Shown in pieces: positions 1 through 8,660 of a stretch of DNA of 64,000 bases. The notes under the pieces were generated by a model. The model was not told the origin of the DNA. It saw nothing but the letters and a program-made list of their open reading frames with translations, and ran no database searches. A program made the position numbers and the translations under genes. The DNA is taken from positions 10,908,098 to 10,972,097 of the forward strand of contig OX344756.2 of NCBI GenBank assembly GCA_947034885.2. Direction: 5' to 3'. The stretch is from Thuidium tamariscinum (taxonomy: Eukaryota; Streptophyta; Bryopsida; Hypnales; Thuidiaceae). The first letter of the stretch is position 1. The number at the start of each line of letters is the position of its first letter.

Positions 1-252
1 TTGGCTCCTGCAACCCAAAAAATTTCTCCATAATTTCATACTCATCTCTCCCGAATCACACTCCCATGAATGTGAAAAATGCTTCTAGTGACCTCTCACT
101 TTGAAATAACACAAGAATTTCATACACAGTGATAAAATTTGGTAAACACAGATTTGGCTCCTGCAACCAAAAAAAAATCTCCCCACTTTCATACTCATAT
201 CCCCCAAATCACACTCCTACGTACGAATGTGAAAAAATGATTCTAGTGATGC
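1..252. repeat. Diverged direct repeat of about 100 bp, two copies
   Basis: Two direct copies begin with TTGGCTCCTGCAACC at about 1 and 153. Each runs through a CA-rich stretch to GTGAAAAAATGMTTCTAGTGA, with a period near 152 bp. They lie downstream of the first exon of the minus-strand SINA-like gene, so probably in its intron or further 3'. No coding potential is convincing here. Confidence 0.6.
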
Positions 253-538
253 AAATTCCATCATCTATCTTAGTATTGCGTGCACTTGCAAAAAAGAAGT
301 CTCGCTACGAAGATACAATCATGGTTCTGGCTATTTTTTTTCAGTACCCACCGATTTGAGTTTATCCTAAAGAAACTGAAATATGTTCACAACAAACTAC
401 ACGTTCTGCAATGCCAAACCACGAATCTCCTCGCTGGTATATGACAAACAATATCAGACAATAAAAGACTAGCACTTACAGCCACATGAGATCGACAAGT
501 AACAGACTGAAGAGAGTGCATCAGTGGAATAGAATTAC

Positions 539-724
539 CTGGCAAACAGGCGGAGAGAGCTGATTCTTGCATATGATGCAATCCAGAATGCGCTCATCCA
601 TATCATACTTAGGTTTCACAACGCGCTTCTTGTCATCAGAGTCTGGACTGCCATAGGAAATTCTCTTCCGGTCCCCAAGTCGATCTTTCACCGACGGAAG
701 CTTCACATCTTGATGGGGATCCAT
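539..724 (-). CDS. SINA-like RING E3 ubiquitin ligase, first coding exon (gene runs off the left edge)
   Basis: This exon encodes 62 residues starting at the ATG that ends at 724 and closing at a GTAATT donor just left of 539, in phase 0. The N-terminal half is charged and low in complexity (residues 1-42). Residues 44-62 read ERILDCIICKNQLSPPVCQ, the start of a RING finger with the first Cys-x2-Cys zinc pair. The LDC-x2-C-x4-L-x-PP-V-x-Q pattern is the one seen in plant SINA-like (seven in absentia-like) ligases, which transfer ubiquitin to substrates through a C-terminal SINA/TRAF-like domain. The rest of the RING and the SIAH-type zinc finger would lie to the left, and I found no second exon between 1 and 538. 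Other RING proteins cannot be excluded from one exon. Confidence 0.6.
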
Positions 725-1017
725 TCTATGAAACCGATTTCTTCAAATCCTACGAAAAACTCTGAAATGGCAAGGAAATGGCAGCTCTTCAGTTAGCAAA
801 GAGTATGTACCACCTTCATTTCAAGACGAGAAAACTCACAAGCGTAACCCCATAAACACGCAGTATTCTCACAGAAAAAAGTGAGAGAACAGGGTCACAG
901 GGCTTAAGGATCATGGTAAGCTCACTGTGATGTAGAATTTCAACCGCAGGGACGTGCTTCTCACTCACTTCCTTTGTCTGCAATGCAACAGGAGTGAAGC
1001 AGGGCGTTCCTGCGAGC

Positions 1018-1241
1018 TTTGGTGTTTTGAGAAGAGAATGAGAGATTTGGTGTTTTGAGAAGGGAATGAGAGATATGATGTTTTGAGAAGAGAATGAGAG
1101 ATATGATGTTTTGAGAAGAGAATGAGAGATTTGGTGTTTTGAGAAGAGAATGAGAGATATGATGTTTTGAGAAGAGAATGAGAGATTTGGTGTTTTGAGA
1201 AGTGAATAAGAGATATGATGTTTTGAGAGAGGAGTAATTCG
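1018..1241. repeat. 28-bp minisatellite, about 8 units
   Basis: About eight tandem units of 28 bp start at 1018, 1046, 1074, 1102, 1130, 1158, 1186 and 1214. The consensus begins TTTGGTGTTTTGAGAAGAG. Two variants differ at the start (TTTGGTG and TATGATG) and partly alternate. The array lies about 300 bp upstream of the SINA-like start codon. An open frame through it on the minus strand follows from the repeat and is not a gene. Confidence 0.9.
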
Positions 1242-1245
1242 TCAT

Positions 1246-2175
1246 GAATTCTTTTGAGAGATTTGAGCTATGTAATCACTTCTGAGGGAAACCAACTAGC
1301 CAACCAGTGATTTGCCCTGTTGCTGCTAGCGAAAAAAAATTCAGATTTTTTCCAATGCTACAACAAATGTGAGAAATGAAGAGAGTAATTATTTTAGTTT
1401 TTTTTCTTTTTTTTTTCTTTTTTTGGCAAAGTATGAATTTTTTGTGAAATTTTGAAGTAAGTTGTCCAATTGGGCCCAAAGAATCTCAAGATTGATCCAA
1501 AACTAGCAAAAAGTATACCCATAATGATCACCTTACCACCTAAAAAAGTCACAATACAATTTCCTAACATGACTACAAACATGAAGGGAAAAAGATTTAC
1601 TTCCTATGAAGTGAATTTACACTTAAAAGGTAAAAGTTCTTAAGGCAATGTCTAATAATTCCATCACCATCACTCAAAGCATTGGTTTTGGCCACTAGCC
1701 AATTTAATGTAGTCCTAACCTCATTTATAAAAAAATTAAAAGTTTGTTCTAGATTGATTTAATTTTAGGTTTTAAAAAATTGTTTGCTAGGTGTTTATCA
1801 TTGATGGTTTGTTTGTATGAGTGTTTGTAAAAGGTTGGTTTACCTTAATTCTACTTTGTAGCACTAATTAGGTACATGATTCGATTGAAGTGGCACATTA
1901 CATTAAGGAATCAATGGCTATAGTCAAGTTCATGTGTGACAAGCATGTAGAGAAAAAATGATGTATTTTTAGAAGTTGTGACTATAGAAATTTTTTAGGT
2001 GTTATGTATCCTCATTTGCAAAACCAATGAACTCTACAATAAGATATTTTATAAACATACATAATATTGTGAGATTGGATACTACTTACTATTTTACATT
2101 GAGTCTAATTGCAAGCTCTCTTGCAATAATTCATATCAATGAGCCTACTATAGCATTTTTACCTTTCTTATAGAA
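1246..2175. other. Gene-less AT-rich stretch
   Basis: No convincing coding or RNA gene is visible. The stretch contains a T-rich tract at about 1396-1426 and otherwise unstructured AT-rich DNA up to the fold-back element. Confidence 0.6.
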
Positions 2176-2283
2176 TATGTACACTGGGGTACCAATCAAA
2201 ATGTCGTTTTTGAATTCTTAGTGAGAAAATTTTAAGTACTGCCAACTTTGAAAGCCTCCCCAGACCTCAAAAATTGGTATTTT

Positions 2284-3338
2284 GGGTGATTGCACGAAAC
2301 ACCTGGCAATTTGGTTGCTTTGTGATTTTGGAGCGCTATAACTTTTGATGTATGAATCCAATGCCAAAACCAAAAAACATATTTCTAAAGATCTTGACAA
2401 AAATTCTATTCCTTATTTTTCAGAAATTTTTAAAAATCATTTTATATTTAAAAGTTAATTTTGTTAATTTGTCACATTTTGACATAGTGGGGCTTTTAGT
2501 ACTATTGAGAGGTTAAAATTAATTTATTTTGGCTAAAATTTCTATTTTATATTCTCTTAGTAGGTATACATGTTCCTACCAAAGGAAATCTAAAAATACA
2601 TTATTTTATATCCTCCACATTCGAGCAAACAGGCCTTCTTTGTGCGTGCAATTCCAAACATTAGAAATAGTTTTGACCTCATTTTTTTAGTCAAATAGCA
2701 TCACCAAAAAGTCTTTCCAAATGGATAATTTTTACTTTTGTTGAAAATTGTTTTTTCTATTTTCTACAAATTAAAACGTCAGAGCATGTATTTTCTAGGA
2801 CATTTTTTGGACAGAGTTCTGTTCTCGAAAATACATGCTTTAACGTTTTAATTTGTAGAAAATAGAAAAAACAATTTTCAACAAAAGTAAAAATTGGTCA
2901 TTTGGAAAGACTTTTTGGTGATGCTATTTGACTAAAAAAATGAGGTCAAAACTATTTCTAATGTTTGGAATTGCACGCACAAAGAAGGCCTGTTTGCTCG
3001 AATGTGGAGGATATAAAATAATGTATTTTTAGATTTCCTTTGGTAGGAACATGTATACCTACTAAGAAAATATACAATAGAAATTTTAGCCAAAATAAAT
3101 TAATTTTAACCTCTCAATAGTACTAAAAGCCCCACTATGTCAAAGTGTGACAAATTAACAAAATTAACTTTTAAATATAAAATGATTTTTAAAAATTTCT
3201 GAAAAATAAGGAATAGAATTTTTGTCAAGATCTTTAGAAATATGTTTTTTGGTTTTGGCATTGGATTCATACATCAAAAGTTATAGCGCTCCAAAATCAC
3301 AACGCAACCAAACTGCCAGGTATTTCATGCAATCACCC
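2284..3338. mobile_element. Palindromic TIR transposon inserted in the fold-back element (4-bp TSD TTTT)
   Basis: The element is 1055 bp. Its two arms of about 510 bp (2284 to about 2797, and about 2829-3338) are nearly exact reverse complements around a loop of about 30 bp. Termini are GGGTGATTGCACGAAACACC on the left and a close complement ending GCAATCACCC on the right. TTTT lies directly on both sides (2280-2283 and 3339-3342). The opposite arm of the host fold-back carries the uninterrupted site, whose complement is TTGGTATTTTACCAC, so the insertion point and 4-bp duplication are directly visible. A second family member at 26629-27367 has TSD ACAA. No transposase is encoded. Confidence 0.85.
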
Positions 3339-3431
3339 TTTTACCACGAAAGCTTTTTCACAAAATAATCTTTAAATTAATTATGTTTATGCCAAATTTC
3401 AAGGCCAAAAGACTCGTCAAAAAAAAGTTAT

Positions 3432-4440
3432 TCAAATCTACCAACATGGGTAGTGGTGAGAAACATTTCACTACTTTCAACTTTGACACCTTCCTAAGGA
3501 TTCAGTTTTTTTTCTTTTGCCATGAAATTTTTGTCATGAAACAATATCTATGTTTTTAATATGTATAAAATATTTCAAGGTAAAATAATGTTTTTTTAAG
3601 AAGATATTTGAAATCTCCCAACAAGTGTAGTTTTGAGAAAATTTTCACAATTGCCAACTTTGACACCCTCCCTAGGGCTGAAAAATTGGTTTCTTACCAT
3701 GAATTTTTTTGTGTGAAGTTGTCTCTATGTTGATAATATGTTCTCTAAATTTCAAGATCAAATGAATTACAAAAAAAAATATATACAAAATCTCCCAACA
3801 TGTGTAGTTGTGAGAAAAATTTCACTATTGCTGACTTTGGCACCCTCCCAAGGGGTGAAAATTTGTCTATTTAACATGAATTTTTTTGAATAAGATAAAA
3901 TATATGTTGATAATATATGTTACAAATTTCAAGTTCAAAACACTTACCCAAAAAAAGATATTCAAAATCTCTCAACCTGTGTAATTGTAAGGTTGAGTTT
4001 TTACATTCATGTCAAACTTTGGTCCACAAAACAACACTATACTAAGGGCTCAAAAACTCCTCCTCACAACTACACATGTTGGGAGATTTTGTATATCTTT
4101 GTTTTGGTAATTCATTTGAACTTGAAATTTAGAGAACATATTATCAACATAGAGATGACTTCACACAAAAAAATTCATGGTAAGAAACCAAATTTTCAGC
4201 CCCAGGGAGGGTGTCAAAGTTGGCAATTGTGAAAATTTCTCAAAACTACATTTGTTGGGAGATTTCAAATATCTTCTTAAAAAAAAATTATTTTACCTTG
4301 AAATTTTTTATACATATTAAGAACATAGATATTATTTCATGACAAAAAATTTATGGCAAAAGAAAAAAAATTGAATCCTTAGGAAGGTGTCAAAGTTGAA
4401 AGTAGTGAAATGTTTCTCACCACTACCCATGTTGGTAGAT
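3432..4440. repeat. About 178-bp repeat units in both fold-back arms
   Basis: Left-arm units carry the marker at about 3432, 3612, 3788 and 3963. Inverted units of the right arm carry it at about 4063, 4240 and 4425. Each unit contains a WCTMCCAACATGTGTAGTTG-like segment followed by a short TTTGACACCCTCCC-like segment. The innermost copies (about 3963 and 4063) flank the centre of the palindrome. Confidence 0.7.
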
Positions 4441-4943
4441 TTTGAATAACTTTTTTTTGGTGAATCTTTTGGCCTTGAAATTTGTCATACATATAATTCA
4501 CTTAAAGATGATTTTGTGAAAAAAATTCGTGGTAAAATACCAATTTTTGAGCTCTTGAGGGGCTTTCAAAGTTGGCAATGCTAAAAAATTTCTCTTTGCG
4601 AATTCAAAAACGACACTTTGATTGGTACCCCACTGTACATCTAGGAAAGAATTTTATAAGGAGGTCAAACCTCAATGGTTTACTCTAGTTGTAATTCCAT
4701 TTTTTTCCACCAATATTCTTAGGCTTCAATATATAGTGTTTCCAAGACCTTATATTTCATTTAATGATGCTAGCATGTAAGCAGAGGAATGTGAGTTTAT
4801 AAGCCTTGAACCTAGTTGTAGGTATGAACCTCCAACTAGTAGAAGCTGTTTATAGTATATGTACCTAGCTATAACATGGATTTACTATAGTATGGAATGA
4901 TTCAATAATATAGCTACCTATAACATTAATACCTATAGCCATA

Positions 4944-5194
4944 CACTAGAAGAAAAACGCAGAAAAACATGTTGATGCAAACAGAACACGTCAGGTAGTT
5001 TGTGTTGAAACTGCGTTGCTGAAAACGCTGGAAAAAAACAGAAAAAACGCAGAAAAAGTGCAGAAAAACACAGAAAACACGTTTTTTTGTGTTTTTTTGT
5101 GTTTTGTCCGCGTTTTCAGCAACGCAGTTTCAACACAAAGTACCTGACATGTTCTGTTTGCATCAACCTGTTTTTCTGCGTTTTTCTTCTAGTG
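4944..5194. mobile_element. CACTA-type fold-back MITE with ATA target duplication
   Basis: This 251-bp element starts CACTAGAAGAAAAACGCAG and ends with the complement, CTGCGTTTTTCTTCTAGTG. The inverted arms continue for about 100 bp each with few mismatches around an A/T-rich centre. ATA flanks it on both sides (4941-4943 and 5195-5197). CACTA termini and a 3-bp duplication are the hallmarks of the CACTA (CMC) superfamily. It has no coding capacity. Confidence 0.9.
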
Positions 5195-5197
5195 ATA

Positions 5198-5970
5198 GAA
5201 GATGTCTATAGTATAGACATCTAGGCTGATGGGTTCAAAGATTCTATGCCCATATACAAACTCTTACACCTTTTTAGTGTAAACTTGTCTCGAAAAAGTT
5301 ATTTTTAAATTTTTTTTTAATTTCATGACCATGTTATACACTTCTTTGCTTTGTTTAACAAAGTTATGTTATTGCATGAATTAATTATTTACATTGCAGT
5401 TCAAATTAGATTTTCATTCCTGTGAAGTATAGCTAGATTAGAAATTGTAGAAGGTAATTTTCTTTAAAACTAACCATTTATGCCTACCTAACTCATCAAT
5501 AATTGTGTAATAGATATTTTCAAGGAATGCATCAATTGGTAGTCAAGATAAGGGACACATTTAGAACATGGTTGCTATGAAGGCTTTTTTTTTCATTTTT
5601 CATGAAGTGCCAAAGTGGCAATGTAAAATGTTACAATGGTGCTCCAAATTTCAACATTCATTCACATATTGGATAGAAAATATCACAATAGTACATACCA
5701 CCACTCTATAATTTTGTTTTCATCCACAATCTAGTGATTTCATCCAAGAATTTTTTTAATTCAAATTTTTCAAACAAAAAACTTCACAATTTGTTGCCAT
5801 CTTTAAGCCAAATTATTTTTTCTTGATGCAATTTGGTACCTCAAAGTCAATTTTTTAAAAAAAAGGCTTGGTTGCTACATGAACAAACTACCTTGGAAGC
5901 ACATTTCACTTGAAGCCTGTGGAGAGTTGATATATAGGAGGCAATAAAGTTAAAGAAAATAGATCAATTG
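5198..5970. other. Gene-less stretch
   Basis: AT-rich DNA with no supported gene or defined element. Confidence 0.5.
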
Positions 5971-6652
5971 TATAGTGGATACACCCAAAAGCATAATTAA
6001 CCGTAAAGCACCATCTATAGTGTGTGTACATTTCCAAAATTAATTATCTACAGAGATTGTAGATGGTGCTTTTAGAAACAAACTTTGATCCTTAATAACT
6101 TTTGTATATTCTATCCAAATGATGTGTTCTTTGGTGCATTGGAACGTCCTTTCACTTGCCAACAAGACTAAAGTAGAAGTACTTATTCCTAACCAAGGAC
6201 CCATACCCAACCTATAGGGTGCAGTTATTTCCAACCAAGGCTAAAACGTATTTCCAACCAAAGCTTGGAATGTGTTTTTTCCTCCTTTTGAAGGTTTGGC
6301 CTAATAAAATCATGACACATGTTCCAAAGTAATAAGCAAGAAAGTAGGAAGTAGTGAATGGGAAAGTATTTAGTCTATGATTGGAATTAGAAGAGTTTAG
6401 ACACTTACTATTAGTCCAAACAACTTTTTGGCTTTCAAAAATCACAATAATTTCAATTTGCAATCCCCATATTTCCTACCTATCTACCTACTTAGCAAAA
6501 TTTCACTTGCCTCTTATTGCTCACAATATACCTCAAAATAGCTTAAATGATTGAATATAGGTACCTCTACCTTATATGAAAATCTAAACAGCTTAATAAT
6601 AGTAACTAGGCACAATATCAAATTTTGGCTTTTTTTTAATGTACCCACATTA
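5971..6652. mobile_element. Diverged, longer relative of the MITE at 8380-8651
   Basis: The left part matches the element at 8380-8651 over about 240 bp. Shared blocks are GGATACACCCAAAAGC, TGTAGATGGTGCTTTTAGAAA, and GTTCTTTGGTGCATTGGAAC. The right end (about 6590-6652) matches its right end, for example TAACTAGGCACAAT and TTTTGGCTT. Roughly 400 bp of unrelated DNA separates the two parts, so this is either an insertion-bearing copy or a longer parent form. Confidence 0.65.
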
Positions 6653-7238
6653 TTTCTTAAAAGCAATAATGAACCAAGCAAGAACTATTAACAATCAATC
6701 CATGAATCTATAGGAGAGGGCTTAGAAATGGTGAAGGCTTTTCAAATTGTCTAGTAGGAGGCTATGAAATGGATACCAAATTGTGGGAAAATAGACTCTT
6801 GATTACATCAAAACATGATAAGAGTTGTTTAATGGATGGTTTAAGATCCAAAATGGGTTCATTCCAAACTAAGTAGATAGGTGTCTACCTTCCTACAAAT
6901 GTTAGAAAATTTGAAATAATGATTGATTCAAGCATTCATCTCAAATTTAGAAAGGGTCACATTTTGAAACCATCTTGATTACTTTTTACATGTTGCAATG
7001 TTAGTTTCTAAACAGAGCCATGTTCTTTTCCAAACCAAGCATGCATGGGTTTCCAAGGCCTACTAATCACAAATAGGACCCTATGCCAGATTCTGTTTGA
7101 AAATTCATAAGTAATTCATAAATGATCTGAAAATCATGAAACAACTTGTGTAAGATTCCTCATCTATTGTTCTTTGAATGAAAAATGAGCTAAAAATATT
7201 TCCACCTAAGAAAATATATGAAAAAGGCGGACCAGCCC

Positions 7239-8202
7239 TTAACCCCTCACCGCCCAAGCCCCAACCATGTAAGGAAACAATCCTATTTTTCAAGTGTTAT
7301 AAGTCCAAATTTGAGTAACTTATGAAAATCTTAACCATACAATCTTGTAGTGTGCATGTTAAAGATGTTGTAGATCAAATTTGGAGTCATTTATCTGTAT
7401 AGATTAAAAGATTATAATGTTCTAGTGTTAGAAAAAAGATGCTGAAATTTTCTTAAAAACACATTTAGAGGTGAAATTTGATTTTTGAACCTACTCAAAT
7501 GAAAAAACTTTAAACTACAAAATGATTCAAAAATAAAATAAAAATACTTTGGTGAAAAAAATTATCATTTAATTGATTCATTGTGTTTGCAAAATTGTTT
7601 TAAAATGTCAAAAAACAGTGAAAAAAGTAGCAAAAAATCACATCTATAGCTAAACCTCTCTTTACTAAAATGCTTCTTAGTCACTCACTAGTTCTTGGAC
7701 TAATATGAAATTTGAACCACAAAAACTAGACTAGTATGCTCAACTTTTCCAACAAAAATTGTTGTAAATGGACCATGTAAAAAGAAGTTACAAGTTGCCA
7801 AAGTTCATTACACTGCAAAAATGGCAGGATTTTGAACATTCAAAACAACTTGGATTGACATGAAAATTTTACCACAATAACTAGACTTCAAGGCAAACAA
7901 AACTCAACAATTTTGATTGAAATTTAGCATTTAATGAAAAAGATACAAGCCCCCAAAGTTGCAACCCTAAAATGCAGTTTGGTAAACTCAAATTGAACTT
8001 GCAAGCTTTGATTGGCTGCCCAAAAATTCAATACCACTTGAAATAATCTGAAAATTTTACCATAAAAACTAGACTTCTATGTGCAACTTTTCCAACAAGT
8101 TTGATTGAATTTGGAAATTAGATGCAAAAGTTACAACACTTTAAAGTTGGCTGCTAGACTGTGTGAGGACACTTTTGGTCCCCTTCGGCGGTGAGGGGTA
8201 AA
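7239..8202. mobile_element. About 964-bp TIR element with internal tandem repeats
   Basis: TTAACCCCTCACCGCC at 7239 is mirrored by GGCGGTGAGGGGTAAA ending at 8202. Inside, three diverged direct repeats of about 155-185 bp are marked by an ACTAGACT-type segment at about 7727, 7882 and 8068, each followed by an AACTTTTCCAAC-like or AACTCAACAATTTTG-like block. No protein is encoded. The target duplication is unclear. Confidence 0.65.
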
Positions 8203-8379
8203 ATGAACGGTTTTCCCTCCTCCCTTACACTTTATTTCTATAAAAAAAATGTTGTAACGAAGAAACGACGATCAGTTTGCCGTTCTTCGAGTTTTATTGG
8301 TACTCACGCTTTCTACTAATTTCAAGTCCATTGTCTATTGCGATGGAGCAGTTTAGTTTCTATGGCGAAACTCCAATAA

Positions 8380-8651
8380 GGTAGGTACACCCAAAATGGC
8401 ACCTGACCTGAAAGCGCCCTGTACAACATGCATACATTTTCAAAATCAGTCATGTGCCCAGACTGTAGATGGCGCTTTCAGAAACACACTTTGACTGTTA
8501 ATAACTTTTGCATATGGTATCCAAATCCACTGTTCTTTGGTGCGTTGGGACATGCTTTCACTCACCAACAAGACTGTAAAAAAATCTGAACAACATAATA
8601 ACAGGAACTAGGCACAGTAAGAAAAACTGGCGCTTTTGGGTGTACCTATCT
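8380..8651. mobile_element. Short TIR element (MITE) abutting the GDSL gene
   Basis: About 272 bp. The left terminus GGTAGGTACACCCAAAA is mirrored by TTTTGGGTGTACCTATCT. TAA lies on both sides (8377-8379 and 8652-8654), as in PIF/Harbinger-type insertions. The superfamily is inferred from this only. It ends about 9 bp beyond the GDSL stop codon on the minus strand, so it must lie within the gene's 3' untranslated region or directly follow it. A diverged relative lies at about 5971-6652. Confidence 0.75.
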
Positions 8652-8660
8652 TAACCTTCA

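Larger units (their letters stand above)
2176..4639. mobile_element. Fold-back transposon with tandem-repeat arms, interrupted by a second element
   Basis: The outer ends form inverted repeats. The left end reads GTACACTGGGGTACCAATCA at about 2178 and the right end carries its complement, finishing TTGGTACCCCACTGTAC at about 4637. After removing the insertion at 2284-3338, the left arm (2176-2283 plus 3339 to about 4010) pairs with the right arm (about 4050-4639) nearly throughout. Each arm contains three to four copies of an about 178-bp unit marked by CTCCCAACATGTGTAGTTGTG. Long inverted arms built from internal tandem repeats resemble Drosophila FB elements in architecture; no homology to FB is claimed. 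No transposase frame is present, so it is non-autonomous. The flanks give no clear target duplication (AT/AT at best). Confidence 0.75.

Noticed and set aside
961..1245. 94-codon minus-strand frame with repeated SLILFSKHHISH-like units
   Set aside because: It is only the translation of the 28-bp minisatellite (28 is not a multiple of 3, but three units keep frame).
2176..4639. CRISPR-like or rRNA-like repeat array
   Set aside because: The spacing and inverted symmetry are those of fold-back transposon arms, and the window is plant nuclear DNA.
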